60,604 nucleotides of DNA, from contig JAQVWG010000001.1 in assembly GCA_028698585.1 (NCBI GenBank), forward strand, positions 117,249 to 177,852. Direction: 5' to 3'. The translations under genes were made by a program, and so were the position numbers. Numbering within the stretch: position 1 is the first letter of the stretch; the number at the start of each line of letters is the position of its first letter. This document shows positions 1 to 12,047 of this stretch, piece after piece. The notes under the pieces were generated by a model, which had not been told where the DNA came from, made no database searches, and was given only the letters and a program-made list of their open reading frames with translations. Source of the DNA: Clostridia bacterium. GTDB lineage: Bacteria > Bacillota > Clostridia > Christensenellales > CAG-314.

Positions 1-83
1 CAACTGTCGTCAAGAGGCTCAAACAGTTTATCCCTGCCATATCTTGTGCTTATGCCCGCACACACTATAACTGCACTTCTCAT
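1..83 (-). CDS. Partial nucleotidyltransferase, IspD-like N-terminus
   Basis: The first 27 codons of a gene running off the left edge. The start ATG directly follows the rqcP stop codon (TAG then ATG), so the two are translationally coupled. The peptide begins MRSAVIVCAGISTRYGRDKL, a hydrophobic strand followed by a glycine/arginine/lysine loop. That fits the nucleotide-binding N-terminus of the IspD-type cytidylyltransferases, which make CDP-methylerythritol in the MEP isoprenoid pathway. The presence of ispE elsewhere in the window shows that the MEP pathway operates here. Other sugar or cofactor nucleotidyltransferases share this loop, so the exact substrate is inferred. Confidence 0.55.
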   Translation of the reverse strand, partial: MRSAVIVCAGISTRYGRDKLFEPLDDS

Positions 84-323
84 CTATACTACCTCGTACA
101 TCTTATCAGCGTCTTCCTTGCGAACTGTCTCTGCAAGCAACAACACTCTAAACTGTAGTTGTCCTGCCGCAAAGTGTATGCACACAACATCGCCAACTTT
201 GAGTTGATGTGACGGTTTGGCTCTTCTCCCATTAACTTCGACTCTGCCACCGTCGCAAGCTTCGTTTGCTACACTGCGTCTTTTCAGTATTCGGCTTACT
301 TTTAAGAACTTGTCTAATCTCAT
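84..323 (-). CDS. rqcP: S4-domain RNA-binding protein RqcP (YabO/Hsp15-like)
   Basis: 79 residues, almost all a single S4 RNA-binding fold: MRLDKFLKVSRILKRR at the N-terminus, then the second helix and the GRRAKPSHQLKVGD turn typical of the family. In Firmicutes this small protein works with RqcH on obstructed 50S subunits, where it helps add C-terminal tails to stalled nascent chains (family knowledge). The start ATG is preceded on the minus strand by AAGGAG. It is coupled to the IspD-like gene, with no gap. Size and motif fit the family well; the only alternative is another Hsp15-like S4 protein. Confidence 0.85.
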   Translation of the reverse strand: MRLDKFLKVSRILKRRSVANEACDGGRVEVNGRRAKPSHQLKVGDVVCIHFAAGQLQFRVLLLAETVRKEDADKMYEVV

Positions 324-627
324 TCTACTCCTTTATGTTATACCTTACTATCATTTAGCGGTTGATACTTGTATATACTGCCTAAATATTCTACATGATT
401 ATATTATAATCACAACTGACTGTGTTGTTAAACTTATAATTGATTAAGAAATTAACACTGTATACTGCTAGAATATTACTTACTCATTCTATCATAATCG
501 CAACTTGCTGTCAAAATAATTACCATTCTTTAACACTTTAGGCATGTAAACTTACCAACATAAAGTGTGCTTGAATAATGAAAAAAAACTGTACATTTAT
601 CTTTTGAAAAAGGTATTAAAAAAAGAC

Positions 628-656
628 TTGACTATTGACAAGCCTAATGTTATAGT
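628..656 (+). promoter_or_regulatory. Sigma-A promoter of rpoB
   Basis: TTGACT (628-633), 17 bp, TATAGT (651-656), preceded by an A/T-rich stretch resembling an UP element. A second hexamer, TTGACA (635-640), lies 18 bp from TATATG (659-664) and may be an overlapping start. It implies a leader of about 200 nt before rpoB. The 324-864 gap otherwise holds only AT-rich DNA and the hairpin listed next. Confidence 0.75.
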
Positions 657-682
657 GTTATATGTGCTATTTTGCACCCATT

Positions 683-719
683 GGACATTCTCCTCCCCCG
701 TGGAAGTGGTCGAATGTCC
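683..719 (+). promoter_or_regulatory. Hairpin in the rpoB mRNA leader
   Basis: GGACATTC (683-690) and GAATGTCC (712-719) form an 8-bp perfect stem around a C-rich loop, 20-60 nt downstream of the promoter. There is no U-tract after it, so it is not an intrinsic terminator. It could stabilise the message or bind a regulator. A consensus DnaA box, TTATCCACA, lies at 734-742, just past the hairpin. Function unknown. Confidence 0.45.
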
Positions 720-864
720 GAAAAACAGGCCGTTTATCCACACACTATCGGTGTGATAGAACAACGCTCAGCCTTATTACATAGTTAGGTTAGCATAGAT
801 TAAACGGTTTGGCAATACTTTTTTGATACAATTTTAATAAATATTTTTGAGGGGTAACGAGCGT

Positions 865-3800
865 ATGGCAAGAACATTCCATAACGAGAAGTATGGTACA
901 AGAGAGAGGGTAACCTTCTCCCAAATTGAAGAAGTACTAGGTGTCCCGAATCTGATTGAAGTCCAGAAGTCCTCCTATGATACCTTTATTCAAAAGGGTA
1001 TTAAGGAGGTTTTTGATGACTTCTCTCCCATTCTTGACATTGGTGGTAACTTCGAACTGCATTTCGTAGATTGTACTCTAGAACAGAAGTCCAAGTATGA
1101 TGAACGCCAGTGCAGAGAAAGAGATGCTACTTATGCAGCACCACTTAGGGTTAAGGTTAGATTGGTACGCACCGATACAGGCGAGGTAACTGAGCAAGAG
1201 GTATTCATGGGAGATTTTCCATTAATGACCGAGACAGGCAGTTTTATCATTAACGGCGCAGAGAGAGTAGTTGTTTCTCAACTGGTTCGTTCGCCTGGTG
1301 TGTATGCAGACAGTAGTAGAGATAAGAATGGTAATTTACAGTACAACACTACCGTAATCCCTAATAGGGGTGCATGGCTAGAGTTCGTTCAAGACGGCAA
1401 CAGCAATACACTGCACGTACACGTTGATCGCAACAGGAAACTACCCGCTACAGTACTCCTGCGTGCAATTGGATATGGTACTGATAAGGAAATCTGCGAT
1501 TTGTTCGATGATGACAGCATGATTCGTGCTACATGTGATAAGGACAACGCCAAGAGTGAACGAGACGGCTTGATTGAGTTGTACAAGAGGTTGCGTCCTG
1601 GCGAAGTGCCTGCAGATGAGTCCACCCGTAAACAACTACACGACTTGCTGTTCGATGCCCGTAGATACGACCTTGCTCGTGTAGGCAGATTCAAGTTCAA
1701 TAAGAAATTGTCCCTTGCTCGCCGTATAACAGGCAAAGTGTTGGACAAGCCCGTAGAGTGCTTTGATGATAATGCTCGTAAGGGCAAGAAGAAGATTAAG
1801 GCTGGCACATTGATTGATAGTCAACTTGCATGGGAGATTCAACACTCCGGCAACAACGTAGTCTATGTCAAAGTAGGCAATGATAGTGTCAAGGTAATTG
1901 GCAATAATGTAGTAGATATGAACTACTATATGCCTAGATATAACTTAGAGTTTGCCAACGTTGATTGGAAAAATTACGGTATACTAGAATACGCCAACCT
2001 TAATGTACTTAGCGAGTTACTTCAACAAGAGTTGAGTGTGAATGAGACAGTAGAGGCAATTATACAGAGTAAAGATAGACTGGTACCCAAGCACATTACA
2101 ATAGATGATATTATAGCCAGTGTTAGTTATAACCTCAATCTTAAGTACGGTCTTGGTTCAATAGATAACATAGACCACTTGGGCAATCGTCGTGTGCGTT
2201 CTGTTGGTGAGTTGGTGCAGAATCAACTGCGTGTAGGCGTGGCAAGACTAGAAAGGCTTATTCGTGAGAGAATGAGCGCTCAAGAGAAGGATAAAGCAAC
2301 ACCTCAGTCCTTAATCAATGTGCGTCCAGTATCATCAATTATTAAGGAGTTCTTCGGTTCATCTCAACTATCACAGTTTATGGACCAGAGTAACCCGATA
2401 GCAGAATTGACGCACAAGCGTAAGTTGTCAGCTCTTGGTCCGGGAGGACTCAATAGAGAGCGTGCCACATTCGAAGTGCGTGACGTTCACTACTCACACT
2501 ATGGCAGAATGTGTCCTATTGAGACGCCTGAAGGACAGAATATCGGTTTGATAACCTCCCTAGCAACTTATGCGAGGATTAACGAATATGGTTTTATCGA
2601 GTCCCCATATAGACGTGTTGATAAAGTCAAGCATGTCGTAACCAAACACATAGATTATCTGCAAGCAGATGATGAGGACGAGTTCATAGTCGCTCAAGCC
2701 AACGAAGAGTTGGAGAATGACTGGTTCGTACGCCCAAGAGTTACATGTAGATGCAGGGAGAATATCGCAGAGTATCCTAGAGAAGTAGTTGACTATATGG
2801 ATGTTAGCCCCAAGCAGTTGGTATCTATAGCAACCAGTTTGATTCCATTCCTAGAAAATGACGATATCACTCGTGCGCTAATGGGCTCCAACATGCAGAG
2901 ACAAGCAGTGCCACTGCTTGTGCCCGAAGCACCCATTGTTGCTACTGGCATAGAACACCGTATAGCATACGACTCCGGTGTAATGGCAGTCGCTCATGAG
3001 TCTGGTACTGTTACCAGAGTTGTAGGCGACAGTATAACAGTTACAGACAAGAAGAATCAAGAGCACATATACCCGTTACAGAAGTTCGTTCGGTCCAATC
3101 AAGGCACCTGTATCAACCAGAAACCAATTGTGCACAAGGGACAGGTTATTAAGGCATGCGACATACTTGCTGACGGACCATCAACTAACGGTGGTGAGCT
3201 GGCATTAGGTCGCAACATACTAGTAGGATTCATGTGCTGGGAAGGATATAACTACGAGGATGCTATACTGATTAGTGAGAAACTGGTCAAAGAAGATGTA
3301 TTCACCTCTATTCACATCGAAGAGCACGAGATAGATTGCCGTGAGACTAAGTTGGGCTCAGAAGAGTTCACCAGAGATATACCTAACGTAGGTGAAGACG
3401 CACTTAAGGATCTAGATGAGAACGGTATCATTAGAATAGGCGCAGAGGTACACCCCGGCGACATTATCGTAGGTAAAGTTACACCTAAGGGCGAGACGGA
3501 CTTGACTCCTGAGGAAAGGCTGCTGCGTGCTATATTCAGTGAAAAAGCAAGAGAAATAAGAGATACCTCATTGCGTATACCTAACGGCGAGGGTGGTATA
3601 GTTGTAGATGTCAAGATATTTACAAGAGAGAACAAGGATGAACTGAGTCCAGGTGTCAAGAAACTAGTTAGAGTCTATATTGCACAGAAGAGGAAGATAT
3701 CGGTAGGCGACAAAATGGCTGGTCGACATGGTAATAAGGGTTGTATATCACGTATACTGCCAGAAGAAGATATGCCATTCATGGAAGACGGTACACCACT

Positions 3801-4749
3801 ACAAATAGTACTTAATCCACTAGGCGTTCCTTCTCGTATGAACATAGGACAGGTACTAGAAGTTCACTTGGGACTGGTAGCTAAAATGCTCGGTTGGAAG
3901 ATAGCCACGCCAGTGTTTGACGGCGCTACCGAGGGCGACATCAAGAGATTGTTCGAGGAGAACGGCATTATCAACGAAGATACAGGCAAGGTTGATGGTA
4001 AGGTTACGCTGTATGATGGCAGAACGGGTGAACCATTCGAGAATAGAGTTACCGTTGGATATATGTACATGCTTAAGCTTGTTCACTTGGTCGATGACAA
4101 AATACACGCAAGGTCTGTTGGACCATATAGCCTAGTTACACAACAACCTCTAGGTGGTAAGGCACAGTTTGGTGGACAGAGATTCGGCGAGATGGAAGTC
4201 TGGGCGCTCGAAGCATACGGTGCCGCCAACATACTGCAAGAGATATTGACGGTCAAGTCAGATGACGTAGTGGGTCGTGTCAAGACATACGAATCCATTG
4301 TCAAAGGCGAGAATATAGCTAATCCGGGTATCCCTGAATCATTCAAAGTCTTAATTAAGGAACTTCAGTCGCTTGCACTGGATGTCAAAGTTATGAGCGA
4401 AGACAAGGAAGAGATTCAAATAAGAGACAGCATAGATGATGACACAGATTACTCAGAGATGACCTTTAAGGAGCAGGAGCAGAAGAAGGCATTAATGCGT
4501 GCGTTCAAACAAGAGGACAGCATAACGCTAGAAGATAATGACACCTCCTTCAACTTTGCAGACGAAGACGAATCAGAGTTTGATATCGGCGATTTGTTCG
4601 GCGATGACGAGCACGAAGATAGGACAAGTAAGAAAGGTAAGATAAGTATAGACGAATTGCTTGATGATAACGAAGAAGATCAATCAGGTGAAGATGACGA
4701 CTTCAGTGACTTGTTGGGCATTGAAGACGATGAAGACGAGGATAGATAG
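865..4749 (+). CDS. rpoB: RNA polymerase beta subunit
   Basis: Beta subunit of RNA polymerase, 1294 residues from ATG 865. A longer frame begins at TTG 847, but GAGGGG (849-854) sits about ten bases before ATG 865 and the usual [15 protein letters not shown] N-terminus starts there. The rifampicin region is intact ([12 protein letters not shown] at about 497-508). Residues equivalent to E. coli D516, H526 and S531 are D507, H517 and S522, all wild type, so no target-site rifampicin resistance is predicted. After the conserved C-terminal clamp contacts there is a tail of about 90 residues very rich in Asp and Glu, which is longer and more acidic than in most Firmicutes. rpoC follows after 12 bp. 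Confidence 0.98.
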   Translation: MARTFHNEKYGTRERVTFSQIEEVLGVPNLIEVQKSSYDTFIQKGIKEVFDDFSPILDIGGNFELHFVDCTLEQKSKYDERQCRERDATYAAPLRVKVRLVRTDTGEVTEQEVFMGDFPLMTETGSFIINGAERVVVSQLVRSPGVYADSSRDKNGNLQYNTTVIPNRGAWLEFVQDGNSNTLHVHVDRNRKLPATVLLRAIGYGTDKEICDLFDDDSMIRATCDKDNAKSERDGLIELYKRLRPGEVPADESTRKQLHDLLFDARRYDLARVGRFKFNKKLSLARRITGKVLDKPVECFDDNARKGKKKIKAGTLIDSQLAWEIQHSGNNVVYVKVGNDSVKVIGNNVVDMNYYMPRYNLEFANVDWKNYGILEYANLNVLSELLQQELSVNETVEAIIQSKDRLVPKHITIDDIIASVSYNLNLKYGLGSIDNIDHLGNRRVRSVGELVQNQLRVGVARLERLIRERMSAQEKDKATPQSLINVRPVSSIIKEFFGSSQLSQFMDQSNPIAELTHKRKLSALGPGGLNRERATFEVRDVHYSHYGRMCPIETPEGQNIGLITSLATYARINEYGFIESPYRRVDKVKHVVTKHIDYLQADDEDEFIVAQANEELENDWFVRPRVTCRCRENIAEYPREVVDYMDVSPKQLVSIATSLIPFLENDDITRALMGSNMQRQAVPLLVPEAPIVATGIEHRIAYDSGVMAVAHESGTVTRVVGDSITVTDKKNQEHIYPLQKFVRSNQGTCINQKPIVHKGQVIKACDILADGPSTNGGELALGRNILVGFMCWEGYNYEDAILISEKLVKEDVFTSIHIEEHEIDCRETKLGSEEFTRDIPNVGEDALKDLDENGIIRIGAEVHPGDIIVGKVTPKGETDLTPEERLLRAIFSEKAREIRDTSLRIPNGEGGIVVDVKIFTRENKDELSPGVKKLVRVYIAQKRKISVGDKMAGRHGNKGCISRILPEEDMPFMEDGTPLQIVLNPLGVPSRMNIGQVLEVHLGLVAKMLGWKIATPVFDGATEGDIKRLFEENGIINEDTGKVDGKVTLYDGRTGEPFENRVTVGYMYMLKLVHLVDDKIHARSVGPYSLVTQQPLGGKAQFGGQRFGEMEVWALEAYGAANILQEILTVKSDDVVGRVKTYESIVKGENIANPGIPESFKVLIKELQSLALDVKVMSEDKEEIQIRDSIDDDTDYSEMTFKEQEQKKALMRAFKQEDSITLEDNDTSFNFADEDESEFDIGDLFGDDEHEDRTSKKGKISIDELLDDNEEDQSGEDDDFSDLLGIEDDEDEDR

Positions 4750-4761
4750 GAGGGATAAGAT

Positions 4762-7700
4762 ATGGAATTAAACAATTTTGACAGTATCCAAATAGGAATA
4801 GCCTCCCCCGAAAAAATTAGAGAGTGGAGTTACGGCGAAGTAACTAAACCAGAGACAATTAACTATCGCACTCAGAAGCCAGAGAAAGACGGGCTATTCT
4901 GTGAGCGCATATTCGGACCAGTCAAGGACTGGGAATGTCATTGTGGTAAGTATAAGCGTATCCGTTATAAGGGTGTTATCTGTGACAAATGCGGTGTCAA
5001 GGTTACCAAGAGCAAGGTGCGTCGTGAGAGAATGGGTCATATAGAGTTGGCAGCGCCGGTATCTCATATATGGTATTTTAGAGGAGTGCCGAGCAGAATG
5101 GGACTACTGCTCGACATGTCACCTAAGCACCTTGAGCAAGTACTCAATTTCGCATACTATGTTGTACTGGATCCTAAGGACACCGATTTGACTAAGAAAC
5201 AAGTGCTCATCCCCAACGAGTATAAGGAACAATTAGAGAAGTATGGTCCTAACGGTTTTAGAGTGGGCATGGGCGCCGAGAGTATCAAGGAATTATTGCA
5301 AGAGATAGATTTAGAGAAGGAAAGCAAAGAACTCAAGGCTATCCTCAGGACTGCTTCTGGGCAGAAGCGTGCCAGAGCAATCAAACGCATAGAGATCGTA
5401 GAGGCATTTCGCAAGTCAGGCAATAAGCCGGAATGGATGATACTGGATGTACTACCAGTATTGCCACCAGAGATTCGCCCTATGGTTCCACTGGACGGTG
5501 GCAGATATGCAACCAGCGACCTCAATGACTTATACAGAAGGGTTATTAATCGAAACAACAGGCTTAAGAAACTTATAGAGATAAACGCTCCGCAGATTCT
5601 TATTCGCAATGAGAAGAGAATGTTGCAGGAAGCAGTTGATAGTCTTATTGATAATAGCCGTAGCAAGCGCCCACAGACTGGCGCAGGCAATAGAGAGTTC
5701 AAATCGCTATCTGGAATGTTGAGAGGTAAACAAGGCAGATTCAGGCAGAATCTACTGGGCAAACGTGTTGACTACTCAGGTCGTTCAGTTATTGTAGTTG
5801 GTCCAGAACTTAAACTTCATCAATGTGGACTACCTAAGGAAATGGCTCTAGAATTGTTCAAACCATTCGTTATGCGTACATTAGTTGATACCAATCAATG
5901 CCAGAATATCAAGAGCGCCAAGCGTAGAGTTGAGAGAGCCGACAGTAAGGTGTGGGACGTACTCGAGGACGTTATTAAGGACCACCCAGTTATGCTTAAC
6001 CGTGCTCCTACTCTGCATAAACTCTCCATACAAGCATTTGAGCCGGTATTGATTGAGGGTAGAGCAATTAAGTTGCACCCACTAGCATGTACAGCTTTTA
6101 ACGCCGACTTTGACGGCGACCAAATGGCAGTACACGTACCACTATCTATCGAAGCACAGACCGAAGCAAGGTTTTTGATGCTGGCAAGCAATAACATTCT
6201 TAAGTTGTCCGATGGTAAACCAGTCGTGTCTCCAACGCAAGATATGGTTATGGGTTGTTACTACCTAACGATAGATAAACAGACTGTATATGGCGATGCA
6301 ATGACATTCACCAACATTGCAGATGCAATGGTAGTATATAACGCAGGCGAACATAGACTGCAGTCTAAAGTAAATGTAGGCGTAATCAATGATGACGGCA
6401 CAGAAATAGGTAGCAAAAATTTCAAGAGCATGACTGTAGCTAACGAATCCATAGCGTCAAGTGCTGACACCTGCAATAAAAAGGTAATTATTCGCCCCAT
6501 AGTCGAAGATGGTGCTAAGGGCGAGGGCAAGAGTTTTTCATCAGTGGACGAAGCTATATTGGCGTATAATGCTGGAGATATAGAACTTCAATCCATAGTC
6601 AATATAAGGGTAACCAAAGAGATAGATGGCGAAATAATATCAGGAAGAATTAAGACCACTGTCGGACGTATGATATTCAACCAATCAATTCCTCAAGACC
6701 TAGGATTCTGCAAGCGAGAGACCAAGGAAGATTACCTGAAAAATGAATTAGAGCAACTGGTCGATAAGAAGAAGTTGTCGCAAATAGTTGAGAGATGCTA
6801 CAAAATACACGGTACCAGTCAAACAGCAGAGTTATTAGACAGAATTAAGGCTCTAGGGTATAAGTACAGTACAGTTGCAGGTATCACTGCATCGGTATTC
6901 GATATGCATATTCCACCCGAGAAGAAGGACATACTGAGTCGAGCCGATGATAAAGTGCTGAATGTCGAAGGTATGTATCAAGACGGACTGGTAACTGATC
7001 AAGAGAGATACAAGCTGATAGTAGAAACATGGCGAAAAGCAACAGATGATGTAGAGACAGGACTCAAGAAGACTCTAACCAAGTTTAATCCTGTGTGGAT
7101 GATGGCTAACTCTGGTGCAAGAGGTACCATAAGTCAAATCCGTCAGATATCTGGTATGCGTGGTCTAATGTCCGACCCGTCAGGCAAGACTATTGAGTTG
7201 CCAGTCAAGGCATGCTTCAGAGAAGGATTGACAGTGCTAGAGTACTTCATATCTTCTCACGGTAGTCGTAAAGGCCTAGCAGATACTGCTATCAAGACAG
7301 CAGACTCGGGTTACCTAACACGTAGACTTGTCGACGTATCACATGATGTTATTGTGCGTGAGGAAGACTGTGCTACAGGTGGCAGACCTCAGGGTATGTG
7401 GATATCTGCTTTGACAGTCTCCAACAATGAGAACGAAGTTATCGAGAAACTAGAGGATCGTATTATAGGAAGATTCTCAATAGATGATGTCATCAGTCCA
7501 GAAACGGGTGAAATACTTGTTCACGCAGACAGCATGATAACAGACATACAGGCAGCGCAGATTGTGTCAGCAGGTATTAAGAAGGTGTATTGTCGTACAA
7601 CATTGACATGTCGCAGTAGACATGGTGTGTGCATCAAGTGTTATGGTAAGAATATGGCTGGAAACGATCCAGTGCCACTAGGAGAGGCAGTTGGTGTCAT

Positions 7701-8550
7701 TGCAGCACAGAGCATAGGTGAGCCTGGTACACAGTTGACGATGCGTACATTCCATACCGGCGGTGTTGCTACATCTGAGGATATAACACAAGGTTTGCCT
7801 AGAGTTGAAGAGCTATTCGAGGCAAGGAAGCCCAAGGGCGTAGCAGTCATCTGCGAGAACAACGGCACTGTAGAAATAATCGAAAAAGAGAACAAGCGTA
7901 CAGTAGTAGTGCAAGAAGGCGAGATAAGTAAGAGTTATGATATCCCATTTACGGCAAGACTTAGGATACAGAACGGAGATCATATTACGAGTGGTACGCT
8001 CATAACAGAAGGCCCAGTATATCCACACGACCTACTCAAGACTAAGGGATTGAACGCAGTTCAAGAGTATCTACTCAAGGAAGTGCAATCTGTCTATATG
8101 CAACAAGGCGTTACTATCAACGACAAGCACGTAGAGATTATTGTACGTCAAATGCTACGAAAGGTCAAGATCGAAGACGCCGGCGATACCAAACTACTAC
8201 CTGGCGAATTAGTAGACATTTTCCACTTTGAGGAGGAGAATACTACCACGCTAGAGAACGGTGGCAAGCCTGCAACAGCCAAGAGAGCATTACTCGGTAT
8301 CACTAAGGCAAGTCTAGCTACCGAGAGCTTCCTCTCTGCTGCATCCTTCCAAGAGACCAGTAGGGTGTTGACCGAGGCAGCAATCAAGAATAAGGTAGAT
8401 CCACTAATAGGGCTTAAAGAGAATGTCATTATAGGCAAACTGTTAACAGCAGGTACAGGTCTTAAGAACTACCGTGGATATAATGTCAAACAAGTGATAA
8501 ATAGTATCCCAGAATCTAGCGACCAAACCGATTTTGATGATATTCAGTAA
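4762..8550 (+). CDS. rpoC: RNA polymerase beta' subunit, with an internal duplication
   Basis: Beta' subunit, 1262 residues, start ATG 4762 behind AGGAGG (4748-4753). The N-terminal zinc site (CHCGKYKR...CDKCGV), the catalytic NADFDGDQ loop (residues 447-454, Asp 449/451/453), the second zinc cluster (CRTTLTC...CIKC) and the trigger loop [10 protein letters not shown] are all present. The protein is longer than usual partly because the segment between YYLT and TTVGR, normally one short module, occurs twice: GDAMTF...AMVVYNAG...LQSKVNV from residue 511 and GEGKSF...AILAYNAG...LQSIVNI from residue 587. E. coli and B. subtilis have one copy. The frame is intact through both. It is co-transcribed with rpoB. 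Confidence 0.98.
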   Translation: MELNNFDSIQIGIASPEKIREWSYGEVTKPETINYRTQKPEKDGLFCERIFGPVKDWECHCGKYKRIRYKGVICDKCGVKVTKSKVRRERMGHIELAAPVSHIWYFRGVPSRMGLLLDMSPKHLEQVLNFAYYVVLDPKDTDLTKKQVLIPNEYKEQLEKYGPNGFRVGMGAESIKELLQEIDLEKESKELKAILRTASGQKRARAIKRIEIVEAFRKSGNKPEWMILDVLPVLPPEIRPMVPLDGGRYATSDLNDLYRRVINRNNRLKKLIEINAPQILIRNEKRMLQEAVDSLIDNSRSKRPQTGAGNREFKSLSGMLRGKQGRFRQNLLGKRVDYSGRSVIVVGPELKLHQCGLPKEMALELFKPFVMRTLVDTNQCQNIKSAKRRVERADSKVWDVLEDVIKDHPVMLNRAPTLHKLSIQAFEPVLIEGRAIKLHPLACTAFNADFDGDQMAVHVPLSIEAQTEARFLMLASNNILKLSDGKPVVSPTQDMVMGCYYLTIDKQTVYGDAMTFTNIADAMVVYNAGEHRLQSKVNVGVINDDGTEIGSKNFKSMTVANESIASSADTCNKKVIIRPIVEDGAKGEGKSFSSVDEAILAYNAGDIELQSIVNIRVTKEIDGEIISGRIKTTVGRMIFNQSIPQDLGFCKRETKEDYLKNELEQLVDKKKLSQIVERCYKIHGTSQTAELLDRIKALGYKYSTVAGITASVFDMHIPPEKKDILSRADDKVLNVEGMYQDGLVTDQERYKLIVETWRKATDDVETGLKKTLTKFNPVWMMANSGARGTISQIRQISGMRGLMSDPSGKTIELPVKACFREGLTVLEYFISSHGSRKGLADTAIKTADSGYLTRRLVDVSHDVIVREEDCATGGRPQGMWISALTVSNNENEVIEKLEDRIIGRFSIDDVISPETGEILVHADSMITDIQAAQIVSAGIKKVYCRTTLTCRSRHGVCIKCYGKNMAGNDPVPLGEAVGVIAAQSIGEPGTQLTMRTFHTGGVATSEDITQGLPRVEELFEARKPKGVAVICENNGTVEIIEKENKRTVVVQEGEISKSYDIPFTARLRIQNGDHITSGTLITEGPVYPHDLLKTKGLNAVQEYLLKEVQSVYMQQGVTINDKHVEIIVRQMLRKVKIEDAGDTKLLPGELVDIFHFEEENTTTLENGGKPATAKRALLGITKASLATESFLSAASFQETSRVLTEAAIKNKVDPLIGLKENVIIGKLLTAGTGLKNYRGYNVKQVINSIPESSDQTDFDDIQ

Positions 8551-8555
8551 AATGT

Positions 8556-8585
8556 TTGACATAATGCCCTAAATTAAGTTAATAT
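8556..8585 (+). promoter_or_regulatory. Promoter of rpsL
   Basis: TTGACA (8556-8561), 18 bp, TAATAT (8580-8585), just after the rpoC stop. It suggests that the str genes can be transcribed independently of rpoBC. Confidence 0.6.
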
Positions 8586-8590
8586 ATACT

Positions 8591-8613
8591 TTGTGCCACA
8601 ATGCGTGGCACAA
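8591..8613 (+). promoter_or_regulatory. Hairpin in the rpsL leader
   Basis: TTGTGCCAC (8591-8599), loop AATGC, GTGGCACAA (8605-8613): a perfect 9-bp stem at or near the transcript 5' end. A small GGA/TCC hairpin follows. No run of T follows the main stem directly. It may stabilise the mRNA 5' end or mediate ribosomal-protein control of the str operon; this is inference. Confidence 0.45.
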
Positions 8614-8678
8614 GGAAATATATCCTTTTGATTGGAGTAATCCAACGAATCAATCATTATTACAAGGAGGTAAATTAA

Positions 8679-9053
8679 GTGGCAACAATCAACCAACTAA
8701 TTAGGCAAGGAAGAACTAGCGAAGTGGAAAAGAGTAAGGCCCCACTACTGGGCAACAGCCCTCAAAGGCGTGGCGTATGTCTATCTGTTACAACTACTTC
8801 TCCAAAAAAACCTAACTCTGCTATGAGAAAAATATGTAGAGTGCGTAGAACAAACGGCGAAGAAGGTACTTGTTACATCCCCGGTGAAGGCCATGACCTT
8901 CAAGAACACAGTGTTGTGCTCATCCGTGGTGGCAGGGTAAGAGATTTGCCGGGCGTAAGATATCACGTTATCCGTGGTACTCTCGATGCTCAAGGCGTAG
9001 CAAAGCGCAGACAAGGTCGCTCCAAGTACGGCGCTAAGCGTCCTAAGGGTTAA
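8679..9053 (+). CDS. rpsL: 30S ribosomal protein S12
   Basis: S12, 124 residues, starting at GTG 8679 with AAGGAGG at 8664-8670. S12 lines the decoding centre and helps tRNA selection. Both conserved loops are present: [12 protein letters not shown] (including the lysine of the streptomycin site) and the C-terminal [10 protein letters not shown] and [10 protein letters not shown] segments. The lysine is wild type, so no classical streptomycin-resistance change is seen. It is the first gene of rpsL-rpsG-fusA-tuf and has its own promoter and leader hairpin. Confidence 0.98.
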   Translation: MATINQLIRQGRTSEVEKSKAPLLGNSPQRRGVCLSVTTTSPKKPNSAMRKICRVRRTNGEEGTCYIPGEGHDLQEHSVVLIRGGRVRDLPGVRYHVIRGTLDAQGVAKRRQGRSKYGAKRPKG

Positions 9054-9239
9054 ACAAGTTTTAATTAGTTACAGCGTTTGTGATTGATTCGGATAGTTTT
9101 GTATCCCTTTCACAAAGGTAGGCAGTATGCGTGTATAGTCGCAGAAGTTTCTCCAACATCCCTATGTTGTCGAGTCAGCTGTATCTAAAGCAAAGATTGA
9201 AGGGAAACAAAACAAATATCTAAAAAGGAGGAAAGACGC

Positions 9240-9710
9240 ATGCCAAGAAGAAGTGGCGTACCAACAAGAGATGTACTTCCAGATCCAGTATATAATAGTA
9301 AGGTCGTAACTAAGGTTATCAACCAGATTATGTTAGACGGCAAGAAGGGCACAGCACAACAGATTGTTTATAAGGCATTCGACCTTATCGGTGAGAAGTC
9401 TGGGCAAGACCCAATGGAAGTATTCAATAATGCAATCAATAATATTATGCCGATGCTCGAAGTCAAGGCCAGAAGAGTGGGTGGTAGTAACTACCAAGTA
9501 CCTATGGAGATTAGACCTGCTCGTAGACAGACTTTAGCAATAAGATGGTTAATTATGTTTGCAAGAAAGAGAAGCGAAAAAGATATGTACCAAAGACTAG
9601 CAGGCGAGTTACTTGATGCAAGCAACAGTGCAGGTGGAGCATTTAAGAAGAAGGAAGACATTCACCGTATGGCCGAAGCAAACAAGGCTTTTGCTCACTA
9701 TCGCTGGTAG
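9240..9710 (+). CDS. rpsG: 30S ribosomal protein S7
   Basis: S7, 156 residues, ATG 9240 after AAAAAGGAGG. It nucleates assembly of the 3' major domain of 16S rRNA and sits near the E site. The start [16 protein letters not shown], the central [23 protein letters not shown] segment (written here in parts: [11 protein letters not shown], then [12 protein letters not shown]) and the C-terminal [13 protein letters not shown] are all family hallmarks. The 186-nt gap after rpsL is longer than usual and contains a small hairpin (CCTTT/AAAGG near 9107-9118). S7 often represses its own operon, and this gap is where such a site would lie. Confidence 0.98.
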   Translation: MPRRSGVPTRDVLPDPVYNSKVVTKVINQIMLDGKKGTAQQIVYKAFDLIGEKSGQDPMEVFNNAINNIMPMLEVKARRVGGSNYQVPMEIRPARRQTLAIRWLIMFARKRSEKDMYQRLAGELLDASNSAGGAFKKKEDIHRMAEANKAFAHYRW

Positions 9711-9801
9711 TATATATCAACCAATATAATCAATAATCTATTGTCATAACTGTTATAAACTATTGACAAGCGATTCAACAGTGCGAAGGGATTAACACAC
9801 A

Positions 9802-11892
9802 ATGAGTGCGCAGAGACTATATCCGTTACAAAACGTTCGTAATATAGGCATAATGGCCCATATTGACGCAGGTAAGACGACAACTAGTGAAAGGATACTC
9901 TTTTTTAGCGGCAAAACTAGAAAGATAGGGGAAGTACACGATGGTACTGCCGTTATGGATTCTATGGCGCAAGAGCAGGAAAGAGGTATCACCATTATGT
10001 CTGCCGCCACAACGGTTCATTGGCTTAATCCTTATAATCAGGTAGACTATCGCATCAACATTATCGATACACCGGGACACGTGGACTTCACTGTTGAGGT
10101 AGAGAGGTCATTGAGAGTACTGGACGGTGCAGTGGCTGTTTTTTGCGCTAAGGGTGGCGTAGAGCCACAGAGCGAGACAGTCTGGCATCAAGCCACCAAG
10201 TATAATGTACCACGAATAGCATTCATTAACAAAATGGACATATTCGGTGCTAATTTCGGCAATTGTATCTCGATGATGCGTTCTAGACTCAAGACCAATG
10301 CTATGCCCATACAGGTACCCATTGGCAAAGAGGATAATTTTACTGGCGTAATCGACATTATTGAGCGTAAGGCTTATGTGTTTGATGATATTACAGGTAG
10401 CACATTCGAGACAGAGAGTGTGCCTATGGAGTATCAGTCCATAGTCAAAAAATACCGTGATGAGTTGGAGGAGTTTATCGCAGGGCAGGATGATGCGCTT
10501 GCCGATATGTTCCTCGAAGGAATACCACTGTCTGTACAACAGATTAAAGAGGGCATACGTAAAGCAACACTTGAATTATCTTTAACCCCTGTTCTGTGTG
10601 GAAGCGCATATAAGAATAAAGGCATTCAAATGTTGTTAGACGCAGTGTGCGACTATCTGCCCAGTCCTAGCGATATAGGTGCTGTTACGGGATTTTTACC
10701 TGACCATCCGGAAAAAACCGTCAAGCGTCAAGCCGATGACGAACAACCGTTCTGCGGAATAGCGTTTAAGATTGTCAGTGACCCGTATGTCGGGAAGTTA
10801 GCCTATGTAAGAGTGTACTCGGGTACACTGCAGGTGGGAACGACAGTCTATAATGCCAGTAAGGATAAGAGGGAAAGGGTAGCCAAAATACTGCAAATGC
10901 ACTCTAATCAGAGGCAGGAGATAGATAAGACTTTTGCCGGCGAGATAGTAGCAGTAGTTGGACTACGAGAGACCACTACCGGTGATACTCTGTGCGCAGA
11001 AAAATCGCCAATTCTGTTGGAGAAGATGACCTTCCCAGAGCCTGTGATTAAGGTTGCCATTGAGCCCAAGACCAAGCAAGGCGGTGAGCGAATGATGGAT
11101 GCGCTAGCACGTCTGTCTGAAGAGGACCCCACATTCAAGACGTACACCGATAACGAGACTAGTCAAGTTATCATTGCAGGCATGGGTGAATTGCATCTAG
11201 AAATCATTGTTGACAGACTGTTAAGGGAGTTTAAGGTCGAAGCCAACATAGGTAAACCTCAAGTATCCTACAGAGAGACTGTAACGACCAAGGCCATTGG
11301 TGAAGAACGCTATATCCGTCAATCAGGTGGTAAAGGCATGTACGCTCACATAGTATTACAGATTGAACCACTTGATAAGGGTAAGGGATTCCTGTTCGTT
11401 GACAACACGGTCGGTGGCGTTATACCACGCGAGTATGCCAACGCAGTACGCCAAGGGATAATCGAGTCTGCTAAGGGCGGAGTTATCGCTGGGTATGAAA
11501 TGGTGGACTTCAAAGCTACCTTACTCGATGGGTCTACACACCCTGTTGACAGCAGTGAGTTGGCATTCAAGATATGTGGCGCGCTAGCATTTAGGAATAC
11601 CGCAATGAAAGCCATACCTACCATACTAGAACCACTTATGAAAGTAGAGATTACTTTACCCGAGGAGTATATGGGGGATGTGTTGGGCAACTTAACATCT
11701 CGAAGGGGTGCTATAACCGGCATAGAGATACGCAACGGCATCCAAGTTATCAATGCACTTGCACCACTGAGCGAGATGTTCGGTTATGCAACTGACTTAA
11801 GGAGTCAAACGCAGGGTAGAGGTAACTACACAATGCAGTTCGATACATTCTGCGAAGTACCCCCACAGGTCAAGAAGAGGATTATTGGTTAA
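9802..11892 (+). CDS. fusA: Elongation factor G
   Basis: EF-G, 696 residues, the GTPase that drives ribosomal translocation and, with RRF, ribosome recycling. GTPase motifs are complete: [13 protein letters not shown] (G1), DTPGHVDF (G3), NKMD (G4) and the GSA G5 motif. Domains II to V follow at normal length, ending in the [11 protein letters not shown] segment of domain IV/V. The start at ATG 9802 has only a weak ribosome binding site (GAAGGG, about 12 nt upstream). It follows rpsG by 91 bp, and tuf comes 155 bp downstream. Confidence 0.98.
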   Translation: MSAQRLYPLQNVRNIGIMAHIDAGKTTTSERILFFSGKTRKIGEVHDGTAVMDSMAQEQERGITIMSAATTVHWLNPYNQVDYRINIIDTPGHVDFTVEVERSLRVLDGAVAVFCAKGGVEPQSETVWHQATKYNVPRIAFINKMDIFGANFGNCISMMRSRLKTNAMPIQVPIGKEDNFTGVIDIIERKAYVFDDITGSTFETESVPMEYQSIVKKYRDELEEFIAGQDDALADMFLEGIPLSVQQIKEGIRKATLELSLTPVLCGSAYKNKGIQMLLDAVCDYLPSPSDIGAVTGFLPDHPEKTVKRQADDEQPFCGIAFKIVSDPYVGKLAYVRVYSGTLQVGTTVYNASKDKRERVAKILQMHSNQRQEIDKTFAGEIVAVVGLRETTTGDTLCAEKSPILLEKMTFPEPVIKVAIEPKTKQGGERMMDALARLSEEDPTFKTYTDNETSQVIIAGMGELHLEIIVDRLLREFKVEANIGKPQVSYRETVTTKAIGEERYIRQSGGKGMYAHIVLQIEPLDKGKGFLFVDNTVGGVIPREYANAVRQGIIESAKGGVIAGYEMVDFKATLLDGSTHPVDSSELAFKICGALAFRNTAMKAIPTILEPLMKVEITLPEEYMGDVLGNLTSRRGAITGIEIRNGIQVINALAPLSEMFGYATDLRSQTQGRGNYTMQFDTFCEVPPQVKKRIIG

Positions 11893-12047
11893 TTTAACAA
11901 AATAAGTTAAAATTGTAGACCAAACCAAAAATATATAGTAGAATAATATTTGCTACTGATTAGCCACCAAGAGCAAAAGGGAATAATCCCATAAATAACA
12001 AAAAATATAATAATATATAAAACTAAGAAGTTTTTAGGAGGTAAAAA

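Noticed and set aside
565..756. 63-codon open frame upstream of rpoB
   Set aside because: It overlaps the rpoB promoter and leader hairpin, lacks a ribosome binding site and its peptide is low-complexity.
847..864. TTG start for rpoB
   Set aside because: The GAGGGG ribosome binding site is inside this extension and correctly spaced for ATG 865; the family N-terminus starts at MARTFHN.
5157..5762. 201-codon antisense frame in rpoC and other long antisense frames in rpo, fusA and alaS
   Set aside because: Shadow frames of strongly conserved genes, without ribosome binding sites or recognisable products.
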